A stretch of DNA of 60,000 bases from Diphasiastrum complanatum (GCA_029204225.1 CM055109.1:25358723-25418722); one strand, 5' to 3'; positions 10,709-23,700 are shown, counted from the stretch's first letter. A program made the numbers and translations. The notes: generated by a model from the letters alone, not told the origin.

Positions 10709-13700
10709 CTCCCTTAAACAAGTTCTGTCCTTAGAACGAGCAAACTAGGGAAGATCCACATTTGTATGCTTATATCTCTTTCCTACGAATCATTATTTTC
10801 AATCTAACCAATCAACCCAATCAAGCACTCATAGATAGAACAATTTTTCAATTGTTTATCTCTGATTCTGAGTACTCTTCCAGGTTCCAAAGGTACATCG
10901 AGCGATAAGTCCTCCAAATGAGTAAAATCTTAAATATATCAACTGCCATCATCATATACACTAAATTTACATTATACATTGGATGAGTAGTCGACTAATC
11001 ATGAAGATCAAGTTCAAAAGCTAACATATCAGTCTTTTACCTTTCACATTTACCCTGAAAATCATTATCTTTAGTCTGACTTCAATAATCAAATAAGTAC
11101 TTAGAGATGGAATAATTCTCCAATTATCTATCTCTGCACTGAAGTACTATACTTGCCTTTAAAAGTACATTAAGCTATAAATTTTTCTATTGGGCATGAT
11201 TCTCTCCATCTATTAATGGCACCTTCATGTAACCTCAATTTACATGAATCACTGGGTGAAATGTCACCTTACATTGGAAATCAATGCTCAAAAGTTGAGG
11301 AAACAAACAATTATAGTCCAAGATTATCCACAATTACTTGTAGACCTGTCATAAATGCTTCTTGGTACAAATACACTTAGATTTATAAAAATAAATAAAG
11401 TATAACAATTCAGCCTACCAAAATCTCTTAGGAGATCCATCAAGATAAAAATGACTCTTAACTCAATCCTAAGTATCCCAGATACCCTCTTGAATTAAGT
11501 GCTCTATTCCTAGCATCTCATGGAAGAAAATAGCAGCCATACAATCTTGATAGATTTGTTTGTCTCCTAACTCACCGAAGATTTAGGCTGAAAATAGTAC
11601 AAGCATTCCTTGACTACAATCTGTAGTAGAATTTCATCCACTAAGGTAAACAAATTCCTCTTGAGTAACAAATAACTTATCATGAAAATGGCTGTGAGAT
11701 CCATACAATCTCAAGTATGCATTGGAACAAAGAAATTCAGATTTCAAATAACTAATCTAAATCCTCGATTCTCTTAATTGATCAAGAATTGCTCATTATC
11801 TTAAGAATCATCACACTTCCTTATAATCTTCTAATTTCCATTAAGTATCAATTTATAATCCATCAATCAAAAACATTTAGAATCTTATGACTCGTTAATA
11901 ATAATTTACGGGATTCCAAACCCATACTTAATCATTGAAACTGGAGTATATGTACAACATACCACTCGGGAAATATAAGAATCATTATGAAACCTTTTCT
12001 CCAAGGAAAATTATTGGATTCCAAGAATATTCTTCCAACCCAATTTCTAACCAAACTATGAGTTCCAAATTCTACAATCAACCAAGTAATTAAAGACCAT
12101 TTTAACACCATCTTTAACAACATAAGCTTTATACTATCACCTAGAACAACTTCTAGAGTTTACAAAGTTCTGCTGAATTCCAACTGGATTCAATGGTTAT
12201 CCTTGATATTAGTTAAACTTTGTCATCCATTATGAGCTCACTAGGATACAATCAATAACTTGGGATATATTTCTCATTCAAAAAATATTCTATATCAAGA
12301 AACTCCTATATTCTATGCACACAACTTTCATAGATGAATCAAAAATCATGTGCCTTATAAACAATATAGATCAAAATAAATAGTTCCTAGTGAATTCTCT
12401 TGACACTGCTTATCTAGCCAATTAACTTTTAATGAGGAGTAATCCAATTACTCAAGTCAATTGCAAATGATTCAGAAATCTCAAATGTCTAGGTGCAGAT
12501 CTTAAATATACTAGTATAACACCACATTTAGATCCTCTTCTAAACCATCACTAAGTTAATGAATTACCCTTCCCACATAAAGAGACATTAACCTACAAGT
12601 AGCTGTTCTGAACATTACTTGTTCATATGTCTATGCACACTGACTAGTTTAAGTATACAATATAAACTTAGTACATAGGAAACACATAGTAGATCCACAA
12701 GATTAGGACGTATGTAATCAACATATCCAACTATGTTCCTATACAAAAACATAGGTTATAATATGGTAGATATATCCATAATCCGCATATGTTAATCACA
12801 TGACTCACTAAGAATCTTGCAACTCAGCTACAAAAGAACTCTGTTTCTCATGAGTAAATAACATATCTAGGAAATCTCTAAAGCGAAATAATTCCACATC
12901 ACAAGTTTTCTAGCCATCATACTTTTACTAACAAAATTTCATCAACCAGTCAACCTACCACAGATCTTAGTTTTAAAACCAAGATTAGGCTGACTTATAC
13001 AGACATCTTTGGACATAAGGTGAAATTGAAGCTGTATTCCATCTGGTCCGATCCATAACAAAATGGTACTTGGCAAATCCGATCAGCGGAACCTAAATCT
13101 TAATCATTACCATCACTATCCATAATCTTGAATATCTCACAGCTCAATACCCCCAAAACTCCTATATTTCCATATTATTCAAAACAATCCCTAGAGAGTT
13201 CCTCTATTTTAGCTAGATAGTTTAACCTTTGCACACATACTAGATTCCTCAAAAGAAATCTATGCAACTGGTTGATCCCATGAAAGTCTAGATAATTTGT
13301 TAAAGCATGCTTTACTCTAGTGCAAACTGAAATGCATAATCATTGATAATAGCATTCTAAATTGCACTTACTGCTTAACATGTTTACTTAGATTCATGTT
13401 CCTACCTCACAAAAAGTCTAGTAATCAAATCCATACTCAAAAATGAAATAACCATTGAGCATGATGAATTTATGAGGGTGAAACAATCAGAAATTAATTT
13501 TTTTTATTTTGTTGAGGTTTGGCCCATTTTAATTGCATTCCATTTGTTGGCCGAAGAACCAGTCCTTAAATGGTTTTAGTTAAAGACGAAGAGGCAGCTT
13601 GACTTGGATGCCACCACAGAGACTAGTAGCGCACAATCTGGAGATGGTCCACATTGCACAACTATTCATAGTTTCTCTTCTATAATTTTATTGTCTTGAA

Positions 13701-13769
13701 TGGTTTAATTGCACTTTCAATAAAGTCTAGTTTATTGGTTTACATTGGATCAAATTTTACCATATTGCT
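10709..13769. other. Decayed AT-rich repeat DNA
   Basis: About 3 kb of AT-rich DNA without a sustained reading frame on either strand. A diverged duplication of about 130-200 bp is visible (near 10790-10985 and 11065-11280, sharing the ATCTCT...GAAGTACT and TTTACAT...ACATTGGAT blocks). It is probably the body of the gypsy element to its left, decayed beyond recognition by eye. Confidence 0.4.
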
Positions 13770-14633
13770 TTATGTTACATGCCCACAAACTTGTTTTGCA
13801 GCACCAAAAGTGGTGGGGACATATGTTGTCTGAGAGCACACATAATGAGGATGGCTCGTAAGGAAAATTGCAGTGCCTCGAAGGCCTTGGAGTCATTCTG
13901 TAGTTTACATGAGCCTACTTTGATATTTTCCTGGCTTTCCACATCTCTAGGGGTGAAGTTATTCACTGATGAAGTTAGTGTTCCCTCTTGGAACGAGTTT
14001 TCTATGGAGCTTGTCGAGGCTACTTTTTGTGTAGCTAGTCGACATTTGTCCACTGATGGTTGGTTGGCTTGCTGTTCTTTGCACCCAGACCTGGTTCTTG
14101 ATATCGACAGAGCAGCTAGCATATTCGACTTCACTAGGGGTGTACTTTGACTGTCCTTAGTGAAGTAGGATACAAACGCAATGATTTTTTTTTAGCTAAA
14201 GAGGTATGTTGAATTATTTATCTTATGTACAATTTCACCACTAACAATTTGCAAACAAATTGCCACTGATGTTGTTTTTAACATCAGGCCACACTTTTGA
14301 CAATGACGCTCTAGAGCATCCTCCCATCCGACTATGTAGAACAGAAAGTTTGGGTACCGAGTAAACAAGAATGCTTTTCACCCAGAACGAAACTGGGTTA
14401 TGGATCTTAACAATCCAACTATCGCAAAAGTTGTAGGGAAGCCATGTCGCGGACTATCAGGTTTCTGGTGGAGGTGTTCAACAAAAGAGGCGACATCATT
14501 GTCGACCTGTTTGCTGGGGTCGGGCACATGGCGCAAGCCTCCAGTCTATCAAGGAGGCATTGTGCCAGTGTTTGAAAGGGAAATTTTTATTTTTCAACAT
14601 TTTCTTGCTGACGTGCACAATTTTGGAGGATAG
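13770..14633 (+). pseudogene. SAM-dependent methyltransferase-like gene remnant (DNA MTase-like)
   Basis: An acceptor-like TTTTGCAG precedes a frame (13801-14150) with SWNEFSMELVEATF and DGWLACCSLHPDLVLDI. After a shift, VLSEVGYKRNDFFLAKE ends at a GTATGT donor (14204). The acceptor at 14286-14287 joins in phase 0 to a frame with SDYVEQKVWVPSKQECFSP, then RFLVEVFNKRGDIIV and DLFAGVG (14504-14524), then HMAQASSLSRRHC. Stops lie at 14312-14314 (TAG) and 14408-14410 (TAA). A final shift near 14565 gives FEREIFIFQHFLADV. DxFAGxG after a RFLVE.F...GD.IVD lead-in is the SAM-binding motif I of many methyltransferases. Its position near the C-terminus resembles the permuted order of N4/N6 DNA methyltransferases. 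No clear DPPY motif is visible, so target and class remain open. It is dead as read. Confidence 0.5.
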
Positions 14634-14850
14634 AAATATATAGTGTGGATTCCATGTCATGAACTATTGTGACAAATAACTTTGAAGGTTTTTTCAAATA
14701 CTTAAGAATTTTATATTTCAATTTTTGTCATGTTTGGCTATAAATGTGAGACTATGAATATTAAATAATGTTCTCTTTCAGTGGTTTGTAAACTTCTTTG
14801 TTGTAGGTATTGGTTTGCAAATTCTTTTGGGTTATGCTTCCAAATCAGCT

Positions 14851-15129
14851 TCAATTATCTTTAGTTTCGATGATACTCATTATCCATGCTTGCAGTATTT
14901 CATAAAAAATTGTCATGATGACATGATATGTAAATTGAAAAGCAAAAATTAATCTAGCTATAGATGAACAGAGGGTACAACCCTCGTTGACCCTTTTATT
15001 TCTAGCCACAATATCATAATTTAGCCTCCACTCTATGGCTTTTGTTGCTCTTTCAATGATTCCACATGTTGGATGAAACACTTTGGTGGGATAGGCAGAT
15101 AAAGATTCCAAACGATCGCTAATAAGCAA
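14851..15129 (-). other. Coding-like minus-strand segment, family unknown
   Basis: An open minus-strand stretch encodes RLESLSAYPTKVFHPTCG, IIERATKAIEWRLNYDIVAR and NEGCTLCSSIARLIFAFQF. The composition looks like a real globular protein rather than random AT-rich translation. No ATG-defined start or homologous neighbour is visible, and I do not recognise it. Confidence 0.3.
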
Positions 15130-15289
15130 GATACGTAGCTTATGACAACATGATCCAACACTTCATAAAAGTAGTATACTTGAAGGCATTCACATAAGGG
15201 GTGCATATTTGGACTCAATATTTTATGAATTACACCAGTTATTTCCTTTGAATGCATGTAATCTATGGGTCTCTCAAGTTTACGAGTGC

Positions 15290-15302
15290 ACGCACGCGCG
15301 CG

Positions 15303-15397
<95 letters not shown>
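15290..15397. repeat. Compound (CG)n(CA)n microsatellite
   Basis: A run of about 20 bp of alternating CG is followed by about 86 bp of alternating CA with no interruption. Alternating purine-pyrimidine tracts of this kind can form Z-DNA. The apparent poly-Val-Cys or poly-Thr-His translations here are not genes. Confidence 0.97.
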
Positions 15398-15398
<1 letters not shown>

Positions 15399-15999
15399 GG
15401 ATAGAGATGCTCTAGAAAAAAGCTTGCTAACTTGACTTGGCTACAAAAAGCTCGCTATTTTTCTGCCCCCGTGGTGATGAAGTATCAGAGAGAGGAACTG
15501 TAGAAGTTTTTACAAAATAAAAAGGAAGTGGTGTGTAGGTTGGTAGAGAGAAATTCCAGGGTGGAATGACAATCGGAATTAAAAGATAGTTGAAAACAAA
15601 GACCTAAAAGGATATGTACAGGCGGGCAAGCAAAAGTTTCATAAAAATAATAAAAATCATGAATAGAAAACTTTTTATAGATGACGACAAGGGTAAAGAC
15701 ATTTTTATACTTTTTGTCCGCAGTACTTGGTAGGCCCTCTCCATATTATCATTCCAAAAGGTCATGCGCTCAAGTCAAAATGGGTGGAGAGAGATATGCC
15801 AAGCTGATGTGAGATCAACATGTGGTACTCCTACATGAGAGTAAAAGAGTTGCTAGGAGCCATGCTTAATTGAGTATATTGAGTCATGACTTAATCCTTG
15901 GCAACAATCACTTGCTCTCAAGTGTTGAGGCTGCCTCGGTTGATGGCGTATACCTGGCACAAAGATTGGTAATTTCCAGGTCATTCTACTTGAGGGAAC
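15398..15999. other. Spacer, no feature seen
   Basis: This is mixed AT-rich DNA between the microsatellite and a tandem duplication, with no supported gene. Confidence 0.4.
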
Positions 16000-16209
16000 A
16001 CTCATAATTATCTTTTAAGGCCACAACATTGGTTCAAAGTTTATTGTGTTGTGCCTTGTAATGCTCAAATGCCATGTACTTTCAGTACATCAATGCTTAT
16101 CAACACTCGTAATTATCTTTTAAGGCCACAACATTGGTTCAAAGTTTATTGTGTTATGCCTTACAAATGCTCAACTGTCATGTTTTTTTAGTACATTAGT
16201 GCTTATCAA
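16000..16209. repeat. Tandem duplication, about 105-bp unit x2
   Basis: Two adjacent copies share AATTATCTTTTAAGGCCACA and the following TTGGTTCAAAGTTTATTGTG through TAGTACATTAGTGCTTATCAA-type ends. Divergence is low (a few substitutions and small indels), so the duplication is fairly recent. Confidence 0.85.
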
Positions 16210-18779
16210 TCCATTAGAATATCCAATGTAATCTTTATAGGCCCAAAAGGAGCTATTAGCCTTAAGAACAAGGTGGTTCTCTCTTTAGGCCCTTCAAAGT
16301 ATTTAAATAAGGATAATAGGCTAACAAAGACCCAATATAGATTCAATAAGACTTAACAAAGGCTAACTATCGTGCAAGATGGTTATGTTTAGTTAAGTTA
16401 GGGAATTGTCTATAAGTAGGCAAGATACACCATTTTGAAGAATCTTTTGGCTCATTTGCAAGAGAGAGAAGTAGGAGCTCCACTTCCTCTTCCTCCTTTG
16501 TGAATGTGAGCCTTGGGATTGCCATATGCTAGGTCTCATGTGCCCTATCCACATGAGTTCATGTTCTACTCAATGTTTTGTAATCGATTCCGCATTCTTA
16601 TTGGGATTCCATGGAAATCTCTTTGTTTTTAACTTCTTGTGGATATGCTATCATGAATGTTTCTTATTTTTCTTGCTTCTAGCTTACTTTATTTTTTTGT
16701 TGCTATTAGTTTGGATTTGATTAGGGAAGGACTTGTTTATGAATCATAGAACTCAACTTGGAGTACTATCTAAATCTACGCTAAAACTAGTTGAAGAGGG
16801 ACTATGAAAAATATCAACTAGTCATGTTGAGTTCATTTGACAATTGAGGCCAGTATGCATTTTTTATCTTAGAAATAGATTTATAAAGCTAATAAGGCCT
16901 AGGAATAGTGGATTTGCTATTTATGGCAACTTAGGCAACTTGATAAGGTCGCATATAGACCTCTTGATATTGGTTCAAATACATGCATTGAATCTAGTCA
17001 TGTTAGATCTAGGTTTTGGAAAAGATCTAGAAACTTCCATAAGTTGATAAGCTTGTGCAAGAACATCCAAGTAGGGCCAGATGTTGTTATAAATAGGCTA
17101 CAAGCATGGGAGGAACCCATCTCTCTCATTCTTCTCTCAGTCATTCTTATGGAAGATATCTCTTTGGGTTTCTACATCCATTTTTGCATCTTGGTGGTGA
17201 TATGGTGAAATTTTGTGTGTAGAATGCTATTTTTCCTATGTGTTTGGATCCACACGTGTGAGTAATGTTGTTGTATGGACATGAACAGGAAATTAAAATA
17301 TCTAAGTATTTGTGACAAGTTCTTATTGAGTTTTCATCTTCTATGTGTAGTAGATGCATGATTTCTACATTTGTAATGATGCTAGATGTCCTCTCCATAT
17401 TAGCTAAAGATGATCAAAGGGCATAAATGGATCTTTGTGATATATTTTTTTTAACAATGACCACATAGTATATAGTCACAATGGAGCACAAAGCTTATAA
17501 AAGTTGAACCTTGTTGACTCCTTGGTGTCCGTATGTGCACAAATCAAGGTTCAAGCTTGGGATTCCATTGTCACCTGAACATTCTTATCCAAGTAGGAAC
17601 TAACTGAACGCTTCTAAATTACATCAAAAAAAGGACTCTATGTCCTCTAAACTTTAGTGTCATGGTTGAAAACTTAGTTGTGGGCTTGCCCACAAATGTT
17701 CACTTCCCAACTCTACCAGGTAGAGGACACCTAGGCCTTTGGCCATCATTTTTATCATTTCTAGTTCAATGTTTGAAGAACACCCTTTGGATTCATGAGT
17801 CATTGAATTGTATGCCCTTCAAGGTCATAGATAGTTGTCTCCTACCCAACTATTGCATCCTACCCTTTGTGGTCAGAGACTATTGTTGCTTTTCCTTTGA
17901 GGCCTTTGAATTGAAATGTTACTTATCGGTCATGGCTATTGGTTGGGGTTTGTTTTCATGATGCATAAATTGTAAAAATTGGTTATGAAATTGTGAATAT
18001 AGTTTAAACATTGTAGAGAGTTTACTCATTGAGGTGTTACATTACGTTTCACGAGATGAACAAAAAGGAACTCCATAGAAAACTTTTCAAAGGTTTATCA
18101 TTAGATGCTTTCATATCACTTAAAAAATCTAATAAAATAGTCAAAAGTAGTCTTCAATTGCAGTTAATCATATTGCCTTGGTTGTAGCAATGTTCACAAA
18201 GCTTAAGTTAATCTTCACTTGCAAGCTATCATATATTAAATATGTTTTTCAAAAATTGATATCATTGCAAAAGTAATATAAAAATCAGAAAACATGCACG
18301 TATAAGTTAAGAAAATATTGGAAGTGATGTTTGCTAGTGTGATAATGGCATTCAAAAGACATGTACTAGTATGATGAAATTTCATGACTCTAAGTCATTA
18401 TATGCTATCAAATTTAGTGCTCAAGGTAACCAAGATGTTTATATTTTTCTCTTTGGATATCATGTGAGCTAAATATAGGTTTCTTGTTGTACAAGGAGAC
18501 ACTTAAGCCTGTATAGTTCATGTTGTGATTTGTTAGATATGGATGTATTCTCTTTCAACGACCAAGTTATAATGAACATGTTTGGTTTTTTTTTTTTTTT
18601 CTTTATCAATGTGTGAACTTTCCTAGTGGTATAAACCCACAACTTTTTAGCATTGTTAACAATACTTATTGTAGAAGATCTTGAAACCATGTAAAAAAAG
18701 TATCTATTCATGCAGAAATTTCTCTTAGTATATGTACATTACATTTAATTGTGTCTCTCATACTCATAACTTCTTGTAG
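16210..18779. other. AT-rich non-coding or decayed LTR-like DNA
   Basis: No convincing gene is visible. Two promoter-like patches, CTATAAGTAGG near 16412 and TTATAAATAGGCT near 17087, are each followed by pyrimidine-rich leaders. This is the look of LTR or gene promoters, but no LTR pair was found. The stretch just left of 18780 is intron-like (T-rich, ending in a good acceptor). Confidence 0.35.
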
Positions 18780-18893
18780 GACTCAGTGGCATTAGGAAGG
18801 CTTACAAAGATCAAAGGATCTGGAGTTGGTGAGCTTTTCATTGATTCTTTGGTGAAGAGCAGTCATTTTTCACTTCCTAAAACAATCATCCAA
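18780..18893 (+). CDS. Isolated 38-codon exon with consensus splice sites
   Basis: A T-rich tract ending TTCTTGTAG precedes, and CAA|GTAGGT follows. Between them lie 114 bp that are open in phase 0 at both ends, encoding DSVALGRLTKIKGSGVGELF followed by IDSLVKSSHFSLPKTIIQ. Neighbouring DNA is AT-rich and stop-filled on both sides, as for introns. The peptide looks real, but I do not recognise its family. No companion exons were found within several kilobases. It may belong to a long-intron gene or be a captured gene piece. Confidence 0.45.
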
Positions 18894-20437
18894 GTAGGTA
18901 TTTTTTCAAGCTTTCATTTGATTCTTGTTAAGATCCATCATTATATGTGTTCTCCATAGGTATATTAATAGTTGTTCGATCTATGTGATATTTATGATGG
19001 TTTTTTTGCTAATATTCTATTTTTTTTGTTTGAATTACTCATACTTACTATAATCGAGTGTTTCTAACATGTGTACTTGTTGTTAGAGAATCATCATGTA
19101 CGGGTTTTTTTAATGATTGCATGCCGATCTATGCTATGATTTTAGACTCTAGGCAATGTTTTGATTCAAAAAGGCTTGTTTTTGGGCATTCTTGACTAGA
19201 AATGGATAGTAAGAGATATGTCATAGCAAAATCAAATCTATCAAGGGCTGATTAAGGTTGTTTTGAGGCTTTTAAGATTTGTAGGTGCTTTCATGCGAAA
19301 TTTGTGTGTCAAAAAATAGGGAAAAAAAAACCCAAAATTTTGTCAAAAAACCATGCTTTTTGAAGGTTTTTTCAAGTTTTTGATACATACAATCATTTGA
19401 TTGCTTTTAAACTTTTCATACATGTTATTCAACATCATTTGAGGCTATCATATTAGTATGTGTGAAAAATATAGATCCAAAACACATTTAATGGATCAAC
19501 AAGATCTTGACCAAATTTGGATGCACATTTAGACCATCAATTTTAGCATGCTAGAATTGCATAAATCACTAAGATCTGATCATAAGCATAAAAGTACGGT
19601 AAGAAATTATCCCTGTTTGTACAACAATAGCATCCACCAACATGATTGAAGAAATGAAATTCAACATCTTTGTGTGTAAGTTTTGAAGCTTTTCTATTGA
19701 AGGAACTTTGATACTCATTTCCTGCATAAAGTGAACTAAGCTCTATTCGCCATATTGAAATTGAAGGTTTGCGAATGAACTGAATTCTATCAAAGTGAAG
19801 AGTTATGAAAAGATTAGCAAACTGCCAAAAACTTTGTAGAGTTTTGACACTATATTGAAAATATTTGAAAGTGAAGTTTTGCCATTATGGTTATCATTTG
19901 AAGTTTTTCAATAAAGATAGAATTGGAGTGAGTTAGTGACAAGATTTCAACTGAATTCGATTGTCACTAGGTTACTTCAAATCAACTTTTTAAATTTCAA
20001 TGAGATTTGGTCTCATCCTAATGTGACTAGTTTAGTCTTGATTGAAAGTGTCATTTGTGTAAAATTGTGAACCAGAAGCTTGCATCTTATGACTATTGAC
20101 AAATTTGTAAGAGTGTGACATATTGAGTAGCTCCTGAATTTTCAACAAGCTATTTTATATTGCCAATTCCAAATTATAGTGAAGAACCTATTTCAATATG
20201 GAGACTTTTTTAACAGCTGCCAAGGTTGAAATTTGTTGGGACTTGTGGTTCGGCAATTATTCTTCAATCCATGTAAACCCTTCAAATCAATAGTGATCGA
20301 AGATCAAATCCCGTTATGTTGAAGATGCCAAGGGCAAATAGATCGAGCAAAACCCTTAAAGCAATATCTTAGCAGTATGTCCATCTTTCTAAACAAGCCA
20401 GCTACCATTGATCACCATAGTATCGAGAAAATATCTC
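18894..20437. other. AT-rich spacer, intron-like
   Basis: About 1.5 kb of AT-rich DNA with no sustained reading frame. It runs up to the target-site duplication of the downstream gypsy element. Confidence 0.4.
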
Positions 20438-20442
20438 CATGG

Positions 20443-20782
20443 TGTCATGCCCATGACTGGTCTCGGGTAGCGTGTCCACACTAGGGATCAGTAGACCAAC
20501 AACCCCGTAAGTTAATTGTGACTATAAGGGAATTGGGGCCCTTATGTGTACATGGTCATAATTAATGGTTGTAGGCCTAAACACTTGATGGTGGATTTGT
20601 ATGGGTCTATCAGTGAGTCATTGGAGAACTAGATGACATGGCCCAGATAGGCTGCAGAGGTGCTTGGGAGCTAGATTCGTTCAATCTAGGTTTGGTTGAG
20701 TTGGTTTGTCCACCATCAGGTTCCCTTGTGTTGCTTGTGATTGGCATGCTTAGAATAGGATCCTTGGATTGAGGACTTTATA
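20443..20782 (+). repeat. 5' LTR of gypsy element, internally deleted (340 bp)
   Basis: The LTR starts TGTCATGCCCATGAC and ends GAGGACTTTATA. It is preceded by CATGG (20438-20442), and the same CATGG follows the 3' LTR. It matches the 3' LTR except for one missing segment at the junction after 20662, which corresponds to 25147-25301 of the 3' LTR. The missing part contains the TATA-like TATAAGTA, so this LTR has lost its likely core promoter. Confidence 0.95.
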
Positions 20783-20783
20783 T

Positions 20784-20797
20784 TGGTATCAGAGCCA
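20784..20797 (+). other. Primer-binding site (initiator tRNA-Met type)
   Basis: TGGTATCAGAGCCA lies one base after the 5' LTR. It matches the usual plant retrotransposon primer site complementary to initiator methionine tRNA. Confidence 0.92.
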
Positions 20798-23700
20798 ATT
20801 TTGAGCACGTTTTTGCCATTGATTTATGTTCAAGAGAAATTTCAAATTGTGTGGGGATTTTTCCGTTGTGTGATACGGAATCTCGACATTCTTTGAGAAG
20901 ATTAGTGGAGTAAGTAACAAGTGGGGAAAATTCGAGTGCCTCTTCTCGAAAATCACTTTTTTGAGGTTCAACCGGTTGGTGGTATGTGTACTACCGGGTA
21001 TTGAATCGATTTGGCTTTCAAGCACTTCAAATTTATGGTTAGTGAAGTAAGGTTCGATTTTTCGGATCCACATATGTTACCGGTTGCTTTATTACGAACA
21101 CTTTTCTGTTAGCAACGGGATCAATTAAAGGTAATGATGGTTTTTTTCGGTTTTTTGGTTCTTACATAACCGTGGTTTTAGGATTTGTTTGCTGTTTTTT
21201 GTCGTTTGTGGATTTGATTTTGCTTTAAAATCGGCCAGAGATGCAAGAATTGAAGCAAATATGGACTAACCACTTGCTGTGAGTGTTGGTGGATTATTTA
21301 CAAATTTTGCATGATGATTCTTTACGGAGTTGCAGGGTTTTATTGTGTTTCTCAGCAAACTAACGATGGTTTGTAGGTTAATGAGCCAGTAAGGCCATTA
21401 TTGAGATGGTTTGGGTCATTGTGAAGCCTATTCTGTGTAAAGAATGGACAGACCTGCAAATTCTTAGTTCAGGGAGAAATTGGGCAGCATCTACCCTGTT
21501 TCTCAGCTATAATGTAATCTTGGCATGCTAAACTGTAAAGAATTTATTGCTTATGCATTTGTGGTAACAAACTAAAGGATAAGCAAGCTTCAAAAGGACC
21601 TAAAGCAATCCTTACTGCAAAAACAGCAGTAGAAGGTGAATTGTGCATAAAAAAGATGATTTATGCATGGCTGAACTTTTGTTTCCTATTGAAAACAAAG
21701 CTCAGGCTTTAGGAGATTGAAACATCTGTGAAATCGGCCTTGAAGAAGAGGTAATCTGCCAACAAACAGTAGAAAACTTCCTGCATTCAAAGTAACTTGA
21801 ACAACTTGGAAAATGCCAGATTTTGGCTGCCAGAAAGGCGCCCTCCAGCGTGCCTGCAGCTTTTTTAATCCTCCACGATTGTAATCAAGAATGGTGGGAG
21901 GAGAAGTGCGCCTCCAGGGCCGCCATTGCTCGCTCTCTCTCTCTCTCCCCTATCGCGGGTTGGCCCTCGCTTTCTTTCTCTCTCTCTTCTGATCTGTTAA
22001 ATCGGAGAATGAGAGGGAACTCGAGTGGCCCGTGGTAGGATGGAAACGCGTGGACTGCATGTTTGCATGCTGAACGCGGGGTGAAGCTTTAAGTTTTTTA
22101 ATGTAAACTTATTGTTCCAGGTATGGTTGGTAGGGAAGGTGAGGTGCGGGCCTCGGTTGGATGGTTTTTTCCTATGTGCTTTTTTTTTTTTTTTGTTCTT
22201 GGAAAAACTTGTTCCTTTCTTCATTTGCATTTTTGAGAAGTTTGGACTAGGAAAAAAAAAACAGTTAATTTTTTCCATGTGGAGTAATAGAGCTTACGAA
22301 GTGGTGCTAATTCTCAAGCTTGGTAACCAAAAAGATCTTTGGTTTAGTCGCCGTGTTGGGACATCATTGGTATTTACTTACACTGATGCAACACTTCTTT
22401 GGGCTTTCAAGATTTTCTTGGATCTCTTCTTAGACTCTTTTCCTGGGCAAATCTTAAATGATCTGCACCCCTTGGAAACTCGTGGTGTTTCGTGTTAAAA
22501 AGGGGGAGAAGTAGGAAGAAAAGAGAATTATCAAGAAGAAACATCGGTCAAAGATTCAAGGAGGAATCTGTTATATCGATGATGGACCTGTTTTATGAAT
22601 CAGAAACGATAGGATATTTAGATATTACAGAAATCCTTTAGGGATTATTGTTGATATCTGGTTTGAAGATTTAAGGGGGAGAAATTTAGAAAGTACTCTT
22701 GCGGTAGAAAAGTGGCTAATAACAAGTCCGATTGATTTGAGTCAGAACTTGGAATTCTATTGCAAGATGGAGGTTTGTTGAAACTTGTTCCTTGCTGGAT
22801 AGAGTCAACTTGATCTTAGTTTGGACTGAGATCCGTGGGTTGATGCAAGGAAGGAAATTCATGCCAGCAATATATTCTTTTGAGTAGTCTTCGGTTGATA
22901 TTTTGGATGTGAAATAGCAATCTTTGAGAAATATTCTCTCTCAGAGGATAACCAAGTTACAGGATTCTCGGTTATGAAAGTGTTGTGTACAGATCAGGAG
23001 TCATTTGTAGAGATATGCTATGTAGTGAATCTTTGTATGATCATTAAAACCTTTTTTACAAACTACTAATCCTATGGATCCACAAAGTATTCCGTAAACT
23101 AAGTTTATTTGCATGCATAAACTAGTTGTTGATACATAGGCATATTGATGAGAATTGTCTTTAAGTCAATTTCTCGCTGGGTTAGTAATTTCTCATTGAG
23201 AATTGCTTATTGACCTAGAAGTGATTTAGAATCAGATAAAATGTGGTGTTTTGGTACCACACCGAGACATTTAAATATTTTATAAATCCGATACAACTAA
23301 CCGAGACAGGAGTGCTACTAATCTTACTTATGGATATTATTGTTGAAAGGTATTGCTTATAAGTCACATCATTTTTGAGTCATTTGGATTTTAGTGATGG
23401 GTGTGCATAGAATACACGAAAACTTTTGGGCCTTATCTTTTCTCGTTTGGAATAGATGGATTGCTATCCTAGAAGACTCAGGAGAGTTGGATAGTTGTTT
23501 GCCAAAAGTTTGAACTTCACATAATGAGGTTCTGATGAATCTCAAGTTATTCTAGATTAGAACTTAAGAGGAAAATCTAGACGTATTCTAGATTGGGACC
23601 CTAACTTTGGAATGACAATTTGTGTCGTGTCTAAAGTAAGGGCATTTTTTAGATTACAATCCTTATATTGGCACCGTGTGTGAGTTGTAGAAGTCTGGAA

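Noticed and set aside
14400-14633. Single 77-codon ORF read as its own gene
   Set aside because: Its middle is out of frame with the better-supported methyltransferase-like frame; only its last part (FEREIFIFQHF) fits after a shift.
15033-15415. Long poly-Val-Cys and poly-Thr-His ORFs
   Set aside because: They are translations of the CA/CG microsatellite.
17662-17961. 99-codon ORF
   Set aside because: No known motif, no splice or promoter context; probably chance.
21823-22498. ORFs in the GC-richer part of the gypsy body
   Set aside because: No Gag motif; low-complexity CT and T runs; they lie between LTRs of a decayed element.
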